DNA of 49,523 nucleotides from Steroidobacteraceae bacterium (GCA_025458865.1 JALORP010000022.1:1-49523); one strand, 5' to 3'. Shown: positions 36,801-44,811, counted from the stretch's first letter. Translations and numbers: made by a program. Notes: generated from the letters alone by a model not told the origin.

Positions 36801-37101
36801 GTTCGTGCACGGGTACGAGACGGCCGGGCGTGCCCCGTCCACGCTCGTCCTGTTCGACTGGGACTTTGGCCTCGTGGACAACCGCGGCAACATGACCGTC
36901 ACCGCGCCGAACGCGGCGACCATCGGCCAGACGGAGACGCTGTCGGTCAACTGGTCCGGTCTCGCGACCGGCCCGGGCGAGAAGCAGCTCGGCGCGATCT
37001 CGCACAGCGACGCTGGCGGGCTGCGCGGCTTGACCCTGATCGACATCGAGAACGACCAGGGCTTCACGATCTGCGACTTCGGTCTCTGCGCGGCACCGTA
37101 A
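33868..37101 (+). CDS. Large secreted subtilisin-like serine protease (S8) with PA and Fn3-like domains
   Basis: The 1077-residue product has a signal peptide (1-22) and an inhibitor I9-like propeptide (about 50-155, TYVIQLVDEP). The S8 catalytic domain is split by a protease-associated (PA) insert (about 440-560). The triad is Asp189 (VIDSGI), His300 (GHGSHTAS) and Ser634 (GTSMSSPHIAG), with the oxyanion Asn in SAGNSGPG. An Fn3-like region follows (about 715-800), and a C-terminal beta domain of about 240 residues (LYLYYCPEF, FVHGYETAG) resembles prepeptidase C-terminal domains. The layout is the plant-type subtilase. It is a single-gene unit with 187 bp upstream lacking genes and a strong terminator downstream. 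Confidence 0.94.
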   Translation: MRRIVTSLAAAVVVLAAAPAVAEGLRQAPDIAPGLLQLDPSAAPATDQRTRTYVIQLVDEPAIRYEGGQAGLARTAPEPGQRYNSRASHVQQYVAHLRGRQEAVLDSIGARNRKLYSYTHALNGVAARLTAVEAAKLSGRKEVLNVWEDRAVEIDTNNSPEFLGLLDRREGLHERFKLKGENVVIGVIDSGITQEHPSFSDTKTLPLPAFCREYESKGKKSRNHDRKKEELCNFLREKLTFKVYGPPKNWNGECEAGEGFAATDCNNKLIGARWFGEGFLAGEGSIVEEEFLSPRDASGHGSHTASTAAGNEDVTASLAGTPLTKISGMAPRARIAAYKACWYSPSAGTFSCFFSDTAAATEAAVADGVDIINFSVGTSAAFNDLQDIAFLNAFADGVFVARSAGNSGPGFASTSAGEPWVMSVGASTLDGTGFALAARVNAPAAVAGNYAALEGAITAPLAEVGPVTADVVVADPLLACGPLANAGAVAGRIVLIQRGDCPFVTKVEAAATAGAIGVLMYTNAAPKTVMGGTATPLTQSIPGVMIDLDVGEALRAQAAAGARVNVTLSAGIFVTEPLEGNIMADFSARGPFPTERDWIKPDITAPGVRILAAYAPELADGTPGDLFGYLQGTSMSSPHIAGLAALIKQAYPDWSPAAIKSALMTTARQNVVKEDGVTPADPFDFGAGHVDPNKAIDPGLVYDSGLFDYLAGSCETVTPLVSADGCSFLQSLGFSLDPADLNLPSIGISQLPGAKTIKRTVTYVGKRGSTVFEAKVEAPAGFRVEVSPRKLFLRRGDTATFEVTITNETAPPGEWRFGSLTWNEQGKKGVTVRSPIAVNAQAIVAPEEVSGTGADGGLQFDVTFGYTGAYTAGVHGLADSGLTLVRVADDPGNSFQFLGPGTAIAFLDEVPPGTAFARWSLFDEYTSGLGNDDLDLYLYYCPEFLCTLVDSSGNLGSNEEVSVTLPLNDPGIDDPYVVFVHGYETAGRAPSTLVLFDWDFGLVDNRGNMTVTAPNAATIGQTETLSVNWSGLATGPGEKQLGAISHSDAGGLRGLTLIDIENDQGFTICDFGLCAAP

Positions 37102-37126
37102 GGACGCGCCGAAGACCGGCCTGACG

Positions 37127-37161
37127 AAGGCCGCCCGGAGCGATCCGGGCGGCCTTTTTCT
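37127..37161 (+). terminator. Intrinsic terminator after the subtilase
   Basis: A perfect stem of 12-13 bp (37127-37139 with 37144-37156; core GGCCGCCCGGA/TCCGGGCGGCC) with a GCGA loop, followed by TTTTTCT. It lies 26 bp after the stop codon. On the other strand the AA flank is short, so it mainly serves the plus strand. Confidence 0.92.
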
Positions 37162-37213
37162 CGTGAGGGGATATGCGCAGCGGCGGAAGCGGCCGCCTGG
37201 CGCGAACGGCGCG

Positions 37214-37918
37214 TCAGTCAGCGCTGATGGGCGGGCAGGGAATCGTGCGCGACAGGTCGGTGTGGTAGGTGAAGGATTTCCCGCGGTGGGACAGCGTCAG
37301 CACGTAGCCTTTCACGCGGCCCGCGACGGACTCCTCGCCCTCGACGGGGCAGCCGAGGCTCGAGTCCTCCCAGCTGCGGCTCTCGGCCGAGACGAGGCGA
37401 ATGTCCTCCACGGGCACGCCGAGGCGCCGTGCGAGGTCCTGCCGCGCCCAGATCGCCTGCTCGCCCCACACCAGCTCGAGCTTGGGCGTGACGCCGCCGA
37501 CGGCAGCCTTGGCGCGTCGGCAGACGAAGGCTTTTCCCCTGGCTTCGTGGACGAAGTGGAACTGGCCGTCCACCCGCAGCGTGATCTTGTGGCCAGGCGT
37601 CAACACCTGCAGGTAGGCCTGGCCCGGTTGCGGGCAACCGAGGCTGCTGTCCGGCCAGTCCACGGCCCTGACGGTATCGACGAGGACCCGCTCCTCGGGC
37701 ACGCCGAGGTCGGATGCGAGCGTTGCCACCGCAAGGCGCGCAAGGTCGCGCTGCTCTGGCTCGAGCGATGCCATGGAGCCTTGCCCTTCCACGAAACGGA
37801 TGCCCCCCTCAGTCGCCACCTTGAGCGGCGCCTCGACGCCGTCGGCGGGGGTCCCGGGGCAGCCGGCGAGCGCCGCCGCGCAGGCGACCGCCAGTGCAAC
37901 AAAGTTCCTGCTCGTCAC
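37214..37918 (-). CDS. Lipoprotein with two tandem 95-residue DSSLGCP domains, function unknown
   Basis: The 234-residue product begins with GTG and a lipoprotein signal (lipobox LAGC, Cys20). Two homologous units follow, exactly 95 residues apart: LASDLGVPEERV at 67 and LARRLGVPVEDI at 162; Trp88 and Trp183 in the W-x-DSSLGCP motif; Cys95 and Cys190; Cys133 and Cys228. Each unit probably has one disulfide (Cys95-Cys133, Cys190-Cys228). Similar W-D-SLGCP modules occur in other bacterial lipoproteins without a function. GAGGAG precedes the start. The gene converges on the subtilase from the far side of its terminator. Confidence 0.82.
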   Translation of the reverse strand: MTSRNFVALAVACAAALAGCPGTPADGVEAPLKVATEGGIRFVEGQGSMASLEPEQRDLARLAVATLASDLGVPEERVLVDTVRAVDWPDSSLGCPQPGQAYLQVLTPGHKITLRVDGQFHFVHEARGKAFVCRRAKAAVGGVTPKLELVWGEQAIWARQDLARRLGVPVEDIRLVSAESRSWEDSSLGCPVEGEESVAGRVKGYVLTLSHRGKSFTYHTDLSRTIPCPPISAD

Positions 37919-38161
37919 TTCCGGGTGCTCCTCGGCGCGTCCGGCACGGACGGTCAGTCTGCCGCAATTCGTGTCCTGGGACGAGCGCATGGCCGAAAAC
38001 TGCGGGACCGTCGCCGGCGCCCTTCGCGCCAGGCGGAGATCCGGAGCGTGGGCGATGCCTATTGCCAGCAGCCGCCCGCCGGTATCAGCATCGGAACAGG
38101 TTCAGAGGCTGCGTCCGCGCGGCCGGTCGGCCGTCATGGATGCCGCCGGAAGGAGGCGCAC

Positions 38162-38512
38162 ATGTTGCTGCCCGTGCAGGTGACCTTCAGGCATATGGAC
38201 CCGTCGCCGGCCATCGAGGCCCGCGCCCGGGAGCTGGCCGAGCGGCTCAGTCGTTTCTACGACCCGATCACGAGCTGCCGCATCGTCCTCGACACACCGC
38301 CGGCGCACCGCAGCAAGGGCGGACCGTTCTCGGTGCGCGTGGACTTGACCGTGCCGGGTGGGGAGTTGTTCGCCACGAGCGACCACGAGCCGGAGGGTCC
38401 GCACACGGACGCCTACGTCGCGTTGCGGGACGCGTTCGACGACATCCGCCGGCAGCTCGAGGATTACGCGCGCCGGCAGCGCGGCGACGTCAAGCGCCAC
38501 ACGCAGCCGTAG
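38162..38512 (+). CDS. Ribosome hibernation factor (HPF/RaiA family)
   Basis: The 116-residue product is a single S30AE domain: VQVTFRHMDPSPAIEARARE at the N-terminus and DPITSCRIVLDTP, then AYVALRDAFDDIRRQLEDYA at the C-terminus. HPF/RaiA proteins bind the decoding centre of idle 30S subunits. It is the short form without a dimerisation domain, so RaiA- or short-HPF-like. A strong Shine-Dalgarno AAGGAGG lies 7-8 bp before the ATG. The 243 bp upstream hold no gene that I can support. Confidence 0.88.
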   Translation: MLLPVQVTFRHMDPSPAIEARARELAERLSRFYDPITSCRIVLDTPPAHRSKGGPFSVRVDLTVPGGELFATSDHEPEGPHTDAYVALRDAFDDIRRQLEDYARRQRGDVKRHTQP

Positions 38513-38539
38513 GGTGCTGGAGACCGGTTCCGGGCGCGG

Positions 38540-40375
38540 TCAGTCGACGCGGCAGGGACACCAGTAGACCGGCTGGCCATCCTGCCCAAGTTCGAGGAGC
38601 AGCCGGAGCTCGCGCGTCATGAGCCCGGCGGGGCTGAGCGGCAGGTCCGGCGACTCCAGGCCCAGCAGGTCGAGGCCGCGACCGAGGCTGCCGCGCATAC
38701 GAAGCGCGAGTGCCTCCTGCCAGGTGAGCGCGGGCTGCGGCCAGGTCACGCCGTAGTCCTGGTCCAGGCCGGCGAGCTTCGCCGCCACCTCGACGGCCTC
38801 GTTGAGGCCGCCGAACTCGTCCACGAGGCCGGCAGCCTTCGCGTCAGCGCCGGACCACACGCGCCCCTGGGCGATGCCGTCCACCTCGTCGATCGGTCGC
38901 TCGCGGCCCTGCGAGACCACCCCGAGGAACTTGCGGTAGGCGTCGTTCACGCTCGACTCGAGGATGGCGGCGAACTCCGGGTCGAGGCGGCGCTCGAGGC
39001 GCCAGGCGCCTGAGAGCTCGGTCGTGCCGAACCCGTCGTAGGTGATGCCGAGCTTGCCGAGCGTCGTCTCGAAGGTGGGCAGGACCATGAACACGCCGAT
39101 GGAGCCGGTGATGGTCGCGGGCGCGGCCAGGATGCGGTCCGCCTGTGCGGCGATGTAGTAGCCCCCGGAGGCAGCGACCGAGCTCATGGACGCCACCACC
39201 GGCTTGCCGGCCGACCGCAGCGCCGCGACCTCGCGCCGGATCACCTCGGAGGCGTACATGCTGCCGCCGGGGCTGTCGATGCGAAGCACGACGGCGCGGA
39301 CCTCGTCGTCGTGGCGCAGCTCGCGCAGCAGCGCTGCCAGGGTTTCACCGCCGACGCGGCCCGGCCCCTGCTGGCCATCCAGGATCTCGCCGGCGGCCAC
39401 CACCACCGCGACGCTCTGGTCGGGCGCCTTGAGGATCCTTTCCTCGGAGCGCAGGACGGTGAGATAGGGCTCCCAGTCCACCGCGCGATAGCCATGCGTA
39501 TCCGGGTCGGTGCCGGCTTCGCGCGCCACGCGCTCGCTGAACTGCTCGTCGGTCAGCAGGCCGTCCACGAGTCCTCGGCTGAGTGCGTACTGCGCCAGGT
39601 CGCCTCCGACCTCGCCGAGTTCCTCTGCAGCCCGGTCGGCGTAGGCCTGCAGCGCCTCGGGCTCGAGACCACGCGCCTTCGCGACGTCGGACTTCCAGCC
39701 GTCCCAGAGGGCGCCCAGCCAGGCCGACGCCTCCTCGCGGTCCTCGGGCGACATGTCGGACCGCGTGTAGGTGTCGGTGGCGGACTTGAACTCGCCCGCG
39801 CGGAACACATTGACCTCGACGCCGAGCTTGTCGGCCGCGCCCTTGAGGTACTGGCGGTAGTAGCCGTAGCCGTCGATCAGGACGGCGCCGAACGGGTCCA
39901 GGTAGACCTCGTCGGCGTGCGCGGCAAGGTAGTACTGCCGCTGGTCGTAGTAACTCCCCCAGGCGAAGACCTTCTTCCCGCTCTCGCGGAAGCGGCCCAG
40001 GGCGGCGGCCATGTCCTGCAGCTTCGGCAAGCCAGCGCCTTCCATGGAACCGAGGTCGAGCACCAGCGCCTTGACGCGATCGTCGCCGGCCGCCGCGTCG
40101 ATGACATCCACGAGGTCGTGCAGGCGGCTCTCGGCGTGGCCACCACCGCTCACGCGTCCGAGCGCGCGGTCGAGCGGGTCGCTGGAGAGTTCCTCCACGA
40201 CCTGCCCCTGGGGCGCCAGGACCAGGGCGGCCTCGCGCGGAATGTAGGGGACGGAGTCCCGCAGCGCGGCGAACAGGAGCCCGAAGAGCACGAGCAGCAG
40301 GACGAGGTGCAGCACCTTGCGCACCCCGTCCAGCCCATGCCACAGGCCCCGCAGCAGTCGTCCGATGACGCCCAT
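38540..40375 (-). CDS. sppA: Signal peptide peptidase SppA, long (67 kDa) type
   Basis: The 611-residue protease degrades signal peptides left in the inner membrane. One N-terminal transmembrane helix (about 20-38) is followed by two tandem S49 domains. The catalytic lysine from the first domain is Lys197 (EFKSATD), and the serine from the second is Ser403 (SSVAASGGYYIA), as in E. coli SppA (Lys209/Ser409). The C-terminus holds CxC (WCPCRVD), unusual. It starts 17 bp after rplS and probably rides on the rpsP operon. Confidence 0.95.
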   Translation of the reverse strand: MGVIGRLLRGLWHGLDGVRKVLHLVLLLVLFGLLFAALRDSVPYIPREAALVLAPQGQVVEELSSDPLDRALGRVSGGGHAESRLHDLVDVIDAAAGDDRVKALVLDLGSMEGAGLPKLQDMAAALGRFRESGKKVFAWGSYYDQRQYYLAAHADEVYLDPFGAVLIDGYGYYRQYLKGAADKLGVEVNVFRAGEFKSATDTYTRSDMSPEDREEASAWLGALWDGWKSDVAKARGLEPEALQAYADRAAEELGEVGGDLAQYALSRGLVDGLLTDEQFSERVAREAGTDPDTHGYRAVDWEPYLTVLRSEERILKAPDQSVAVVVAAGEILDGQQGPGRVGGETLAALLRELRHDDEVRAVVLRIDSPGGSMYASEVIRREVAALRSAGKPVVASMSSVAASGGYYIAAQADRILAAPATITGSIGVFMVLPTFETTLGKLGITYDGFGTTELSGAWRLERRLDPEFAAILESSVNDAYRKFLGVVSQGRERPIDEVDGIAQGRVWSGADAKAAGLVDEFGGLNEAVEVAAKLAGLDQDYGVTWPQPALTWQEALALRMRGSLGRGLDLLGLESPDLPLSPAGLMTRELRLLLELGQDGQPVYWCPCRVD

Positions 40376-40392
40376 GAGGCGGCAGACCGGCT

Positions 40393-40743
40393 TCAGGCGC
40401 CGATCTTCTCCTCGATCCGCGCGGACTTGCCCGAGCGGTCGCGCAGGTAGTAGAGCTTGGCCCGGCGGACGCGGCCGCGGCGCTTCACCTGGATGTCGGC
40501 GATCGCGGGGCTGTAGGTCTGGAAAACGCGCTCCACGCCCTCGCCGTGCGAAACCTTGCGGACGGTGAACGAGCTGTTCAGGCCGCGGTTCGAGATCGCG
40601 ATGACCACGCCCTCGTAGGCCTGCACGCGCTCGCGGTCGCCCTCCTTGACCTTCACCTGCACGACGACGGTATCGCCGGGCGAGAAGTCCGGGATCTCCT
40701 TGTTCATCTGGCGCGCGTTGAGGTCCTGAATGATCTTGTTCAT
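40393..40743 (-). CDS. rplS: 50S ribosomal protein L19
   Basis: The 116-residue ribosomal protein at the 30S-50S interface starts [13 protein letters not shown] and has the family segments [16 protein letters not shown] and [17 protein letters not shown], with the basic end [20 protein letters not shown]. The ATG at 40743 gives the standard length; the frame is open upstream. Last gene of the conserved rpsP-rimM-trmD-rplS order. Confidence 0.98.
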   Translation of the reverse strand: MNKIIQDLNARQMNKEIPDFSPGDTVVVQVKVKEGDRERVQAYEGVVIAISNRGLNSSFTVRKVSHGEGVERVFQTYSPAIADIQVKRRGRVRRAKLYYLRDRSGKSARIEEKIGA

Positions 40744-40786
40744 GGCCGTGTCCTGCCGATTCAGAAAGCCAAACCCGTGATCCGTC

Positions 40787-41551
40787 TCACCCGGCGCCCG
40801 GCGGGGCAATGCCCGCCTCGGCGCAGTATTCATCGAGCAGCCTGCGCTCCGTCTCCGTCAGGCCGCGCCGCCCGATCAGCTCGGGCCGCCGCAACCAGGT
40901 GCGCCCCAGCGCCTCCTTCAGCCGCCAGCGAGCGATCGCCGCGTGGTTGCCGCCCGCCAGTACCTCCGGCACGCGGCGGGCTTCCCACGCCTCCGGCCGC
41001 GTGTAGTGCGGCCAGTCGAGCAGTCCGTCCCCGAACGACTCCTCCACCGACGAGGCGTCGTCGCCGAGCGCGCCCGGCACGAGTCGCACCGCGGCGTCGA
41101 TCACCACGAGCGCCGGCAGCTCGCCGCCGGACAGCACGTAGTCGCCGATGGACCACTCCTCGTCCACCGCGGCATCGACCAGGCGCTGGTCCACGCCCTC
41201 GTACCGACCCGCCAGCAGCACCGCCCCGGCCGAGGCCGCGAGGCTCTGCGCCGCGCGCTGGTCGAAAACCCGGCCCTGCGCGCTCATGTACACCACCGGC
41301 GTCCCCGCCGGGGCCCGCGCCCTCGCCGCGGCGATCGCGGCCCACAGGGGCTCGGGCTTCATCACCATCCCGGGACCGCCCCCGTAGGGACGGTCGTCCA
41401 CCGTCCGATGCGCGTCGCGGGTGAAATCCCGCGGGTCCACGGTGCCGACCACCGCGAGACCCCGCTCCACCGCCCGCCCGACGACCCCGAAGCGCAGGGC
41501 CTGCCGGACGAGTTCCGGAAACAGCGTCACGACCTCGAAGTGCAGGGCCAA
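40787..41551 (-). CDS. trmD: tRNA (guanine-N1-)-methyltransferase TrmD
   Basis: The 254-residue SPOUT enzyme methylates G37 of tRNAs to stop frameshifting. [17 protein letters not shown] starts the protein; the trefoil-knot SAM site includes [22 protein letters not shown] and [19 protein letters not shown]. The start codon is TTG, 2 bp after the rimM stop, and no nearer ATG fits the family N-terminus. Third gene of the rpsP operon. Confidence 0.97.
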   Translation of the reverse strand: MALHFEVVTLFPELVRQALRFGVVGRAVERGLAVVGTVDPRDFTRDAHRTVDDRPYGGGPGMVMKPEPLWAAIAAARARAPAGTPVVYMSAQGRVFDQRAAQSLAASAGAVLLAGRYEGVDQRLVDAAVDEEWSIGDYVLSGGELPALVVIDAAVRLVPGALGDDASSVEESFGDGLLDWPHYTRPEAWEARRVPEVLAGGNHAAIARWRLKEALGRTWLRRPELIGRRGLTETERRLLDEYCAEAGIAPPGAG

Positions 41552-41553
41552 GC

Positions 41554-42078
41554 CTAGAACTCCGGGTCCCAGTCCACCACGACGCGCCCGGCATCGAGGT
41601 CCACCGACTTCAGGTGCTTCGGCACCAGCGGCAGCCAGCGCTCACGCTCGCCCCGCACCACCATCACCGGGTTGGCCGGGGTCTCGACGAAATGGTCGAC
41701 CCTGCCCAACACCGCGCCCTCGGTCGTCACGACCTCGAGCCCCTCGAGGTCGGCCCAGTAGTACTGGCCCCGACCCGGCTGCGGAAGTTCCGCCCGCGGC
41801 ACCGCGATGTCGCGATGCGCCAGCGCCGCCGCCGCATCCCGGTCCGACACGCCTTCGAGGCGCGCCACCACCAGGGTCCCGTGCCGCCGGCCCTCGAGCG
41901 GCCTCACCGTCGCACGGGCTGCGCCCGGCCCAACCAGGTGCCAGGCGCCGTAATCCAGGATCCCGTCCGCGGGCTCGGTGTAGGACTTGACCTTCACCCA
42001 GCCTTTCACGCCGAACACACCGACGATGCGGCCGAGGGTCACCTCGCGCTGCGCCGGTTCGGACTGAGCCGGGGACAT
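41554..42078 (-). CDS. rimM: 16S rRNA processing protein RimM
   Basis: The 174-residue 30S maturation factor binds S19. It has an N-terminal RimM beta-barrel (LGRIVGVFGVKGWVKVKSYT, about 14-90) and a C-terminal PRC barrel (YYWADLEGLEVVTTEG to VVDWDPEF, about 100-174). It lies between rpsP and trmD as in E. coli. Confidence 0.97.
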   Translation of the reverse strand: MSPAQSEPAQREVTLGRIVGVFGVKGWVKVKSYTEPADGILDYGAWHLVGPGAARATVRPLEGRRHGTLVVARLEGVSDRDAAAALAHRDIAVPRAELPQPGRGQYYWADLEGLEVVTTEGAVLGRVDHFVETPANPVMVVRGERERWLPLVPKHLKSVDLDAGRVVVDWDPEF

Positions 42079-42097
42079 CGATCGCCCGGCCAGCGGA

Positions 42098-42355
42098 TCA
42101 GGCGTTGGCCGCCTGCTTGCGGTAGCTCGTGACCAGCGCCTTCACGCGGTCCGACATCTGCGCGCCCGTGGCGGTCCAGTGTTCGATGCGCCCGAGGTTG
42201 AGCTCGAGCTTGCGCTCCTGCCCGCGGGGGCTGGGGTTGAAGTATCCAACCTGCTCCAGCACGGGGCCGCCCTGGCGCTTGCGGCTGTCGGACACGACCA
42301 CGTGGTAGAACGGCGCGTTCTTGCCACCGCGGCGGGTCAGTCGAATCGTCACCAT
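42098..42355 (-). CDS. rpsP: 30S ribosomal protein S16
   Basis: The 85-residue S16 starts MVTIRLTRRGGKNAPFYHVV and contains RKRQGGPVLEQVGYFNP, both family hallmarks. The ATG at 42355 is used, and the frame is open for 27 codons upstream. First gene of the rpsP-rimM-trmD-rplS(-sppA) operon. Confidence 0.98.
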   Translation of the reverse strand: MVTIRLTRRGGKNAPFYHVVVSDSRKRQGGPVLEQVGYFNPSPRGQERKLELNLGRIEHWTATGAQMSDRVKALVTSYRKQAANA

Positions 42356-42391
42356 CGAAGGTCCTCGCGGAACCCCGCCAAAGAGCCGGTC

Positions 42392-42420
42392 ATGGTACCG
42401 AAATCCGCCCGGGAGTGAAA
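42392..42420 (-). promoter_or_regulatory. Candidate promoter of the rpsP operon
   Basis: Minus-strand TTTCAC (42415-42420) and TACCAT (42392-42397) are 17 bp apart, 37 bp before the rpsP ATG in the 129-bp gap after ffh. The -35 is weak, the -10 moderate. Confidence 0.4.
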
Positions 42421-42484
42421 GAGTTAGGTTGGGCAACGGGTGCGGTCCGGGCGCTGCGGGCGGGTACCGGCCTGCGGCGGGGTC

Positions 42485-43858
42485 TCAACGGCGGGGTGGC
42501 ATCCCGCCCGGGAAGCCTCCGGGGAAGCGCCCGGCGAGGCCGCGCATCATCTTCTTGAGCCCGCCGCCCTTCAGCTTCTTCATCACCCGCTCCATGTCCG
42601 ACTGCTGGCGCAGCAGCCGGTTCACGTCCTGCACGGCCACGCCCGCCCCGGCGGCGATGCGGCGCCGGCGGGAGCCGTCGATCACCGCGGGCCGGCGCCG
42701 CTCGACCGGCGTCATCGAGTTGATGATGGCGATCTGGCGCCTGACCATCCGATCGTCCACCTGGCCGGCGGCCCCGGGCGGCATCATGCCCGCCGGCAGC
42801 TTGTCGAGCAGCGCCTCGAGGCCGCCCATGCCCGAGAGCTGCTGCAGCTGCTCGCGCAGGTCCTCGAAGTTGAACCCCTGGCCCTTGCTCAGCTTGGTGG
42901 CGAGCTTCTGGGCCTTCTCCTGGTCGACCCTGGCCTGGACCTGCTCCACCAGCGACAGCACGTCGCCCATGCCCAGGATGCGGGACGCCACGCGCTCGGG
43001 ATGGAAGGGTTCCAGCGCCTCGGTCTTCTCGCCCGTGCCGAGGAACAGGATCGGCTTGCCGGTGACATGGCGCACCGACAGCGCGGCGCCGCCGCGGGCG
43101 TCGCCGTCGGCCTTGGTCAGGATGACGCCGGTGAGCGCGAGCGCGTCGTTGAAGGCCCGCGCGGCGTTGACCGCGTCCTGGCCGGCCATGCTGTCCACCA
43201 CGAAAAGCCGCTCGAGCGGCTCGATCGCGCGGTCCACCGCCTGGACCTCGGCCATCATCTCCGCGTCCACGTGCAATCGGCCCGCGGTGTCCACGATCAC
43301 CACGTCGTGCACGTGCCGCCGCGCGTGCTGCACCGCGTCGCGCGCGATGTCCACGGGCCGTGTCCCCGGGTCGGCCGCGAAGTAGTCGGCGCCGACCTGC
43401 GCGGCGAGGCGCTCGAGCTGGGTCATGGCCGCGGGCCGGTAGACGTCCGTGCTCGCCAGCAGCACGCGCTTGCCGCGGGCCTCGGCCAGGTGGCGGGCCA
43501 GCTTGGCCGCCGTCGTGGTCTTGCCCGCGCCCTGCAGGCCCGCGAGCAGGATCACCACCGGCGGCTGGGCGCGCAGGTTGAGGCCCGCGCCCGGCTCGCC
43601 CATCACGCGCACCAGCTCGTCGTGGATGATCTTGATGAAGGCCTGGCCGGGGGTGAGGCTCCTGGATACCTCGGCGCCGACCGCGCGGGCGCGCACCGCG
43701 TCCGTGAAGGCCTTCACCACCGGGACGGCGACGTCGGCCTCGAGCAGCGCCATCCGCACCTGCCGGAGCGCGTCGGCGATGTTTTCCTCGGTCAGCCGGC
43801 CACGGCCCTTGAGGGAATCGAGGGTGCTGGACAGGCGTTCGGTGAGGGCTTCGAACAT
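42485..43858 (-). CDS. ffh: Signal recognition particle GTPase Ffh
   Basis: The 457-residue SRP54 homologue binds signal sequences and the 4.5S RNA found at the window start. It has an N domain (1-85), a G domain (about 95-295: P-loop LLAGLQGAGKTTTAAKLA, DTAGRLH, ILTKADGDARGG, FLGTGEK) and an M domain (about 325-457) with SRRRRIAAGAGVAVQDVNRL for RNA binding and a methionine-containing signal-peptide groove. It lies upstream of rpsP and divergent from the ypjD-like gene, as in E. coli. Confidence 0.98.
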   Translation of the reverse strand: MFEALTERLSSTLDSLKGRGRLTEENIADALRQVRMALLEADVAVPVVKAFTDAVRARAVGAEVSRSLTPGQAFIKIIHDELVRVMGEPGAGLNLRAQPPVVILLAGLQGAGKTTTAAKLARHLAEARGKRVLLASTDVYRPAAMTQLERLAAQVGADYFAADPGTRPVDIARDAVQHARRHVHDVVIVDTAGRLHVDAEMMAEVQAVDRAIEPLERLFVVDSMAGQDAVNAARAFNDALALTGVILTKADGDARGGAALSVRHVTGKPILFLGTGEKTEALEPFHPERVASRILGMGDVLSLVEQVQARVDQEKAQKLATKLSKGQGFNFEDLREQLQQLSGMGGLEALLDKLPAGMMPPGAAGQVDDRMVRRQIAIINSMTPVERRRPAVIDGSRRRRIAAGAGVAVQDVNRLLRQQSDMERVMKKLKGGGLKKMMRGLAGRFPGGFPGGMPPRR

Positions 43859-43920
43859 CGGTGGACCTCGGCGGGGGCAGGGCCCCGCGCGGCTGCGCGG
43901 AGCTTGGGCCCCGACCCGGA

Positions 43921-43963
43921 ATTATAGGCAGCCCTGCGGGCACTCGCGCCCATGCCTTACAAT
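43921..43963. promoter_or_regulatory. Back-to-back -10 elements for ffh and the ypjD-like gene
   Basis: TATAAT on the minus strand (43921-43926) serves ffh, and TACAAT on the plus strand (43958-43963) serves the ypjD-like gene. Good -35 hexamers are not visible. The arrangement repeats the hslR/kbl region. Confidence 0.55.
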
Positions 43964-43991
43964 CGGGGGGCACCCCTCGAGCGGAGCGCCC

Positions 43992-44792
43992 TTGTTCGGA
44001 ATCCTCGTCATCGCGTTCTACCTCGGCGCCGCCGGGCTGTCGGCGTTCTCGGCCTGGCGCGGCGAGGCCCGGCTCAAGGCCGGCGCGGTCGGCGCGGGAC
44101 TCGCCGGCGCCGCCGTCGTGGCGCACGTGCTCTGGCTGTCGGGAACGCTGCGGGCCGAGGCCGGCTACGCGCTCGACATCGCCGCGGCGCTGTCGCTGTT
44201 CGGTCTGGTCGTGGGCTGCATCGCGGTGCTGCTGGCGCTGCGCAACAGCTTCCGGGCGCCGGCCGCGATCCTGCTCGCGACGGCCGGCATGCTTGCGATC
44301 GGCACCGGCAGCCTGTCCACCATGCGCGAGGTGCACGAGCCGGGCTGGCCGCTCGCCGCGCACATCACCCTGTCCGCCCTCGCCTTCGGCCTGCTCGCCA
44401 CCGCAGCCCTGCTGACCATCGTCATGGCCGTGCAGGACACGGCGCTGCGCAGCCGGCGCCCGGCGCAGTGGCTGTCCGCGCTGCCGCCGATGGAAAGCAT
44501 GGAGCACGCGGTCTTCGTCCTGCTCCGGATCGGCTTCATCGCGCTGTCGCTGACGCTGCTGATCGGGTTCTTCTTCGTCACGGACCTGTTCAGCCAGCGC
44601 CTCGTCCACAAGGTTGCGCTCGCCATCGTGGCCTGGGCCATCTTCGGCACCCTCCTGCTCGGCCGCTGGCGGTTCGGCTGGCGTGGACGCAAGGCGCGGC
44701 GCTTCGCGCTCGCGGGCTTCGCGGTGCTGGCGGCCTCCTATTTCCTGACCAAGTTCATCCTCGAGGTCATGCTCGGCCGCCACTGGGGCTGA
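43992..44792 (+). CDS. Cytochrome c assembly-like membrane protein (YpjD/CorE type)
   Basis: The 266-residue inner-membrane protein has eight hydrophobic helices. The family features are the helix with conserved histidine HITLSALAFGLLATAALL, the cytoplasmic PPMESMEHAVFVLLRIGF (E. coli YpjD has PPLMSIERKMF) and a last histidine-containing segment LVHKVALAIVAWAIFG, then RFGWRGRKARRF. It resembles CcsA in fold, but the heme-binding Trp-rich motif is not present. E. coli YpjD lies between ffh and corB and is linked to Co/Mg resistance. Start is TTG at 43992, 28 bp after the -10. Confidence 0.87.
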   Translation: MFGILVIAFYLGAAGLSAFSAWRGEARLKAGAVGAGLAGAAVVAHVLWLSGTLRAEAGYALDIAAALSLFGLVVGCIAVLLALRNSFRAPAAILLATAGMLAIGTGSLSTMREVHEPGWPLAAHITLSALAFGLLATAALLTIVMAVQDTALRSRRPAQWLSALPPMESMEHAVFVLLRIGFIALSLTLLIGFFFVTDLFSQRLVHKVALAIVAWAIFGTLLLGRWRFGWRGRKARRFALAGFAVLAASYFLTKFILEVMLGRHWG

Positions 44793-44811
44793 CCCGCATG
44801 GCCGCCGCGCC

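Noticed and set aside
33844..37005. A 1053-codon antisense open frame opposite the subtilase
   Set aside because: The translation is low-complexity, His/Arg/Gly-rich and lacks any motif; long antisense frames are expected at this GC content.
37919..38161. Gene between the DSSLGCP lipoprotein and the hibernation factor
   Set aside because: Frames here are short and low-complexity without a start site; I see nothing beyond the Shine-Dalgarno sequence of the next gene.
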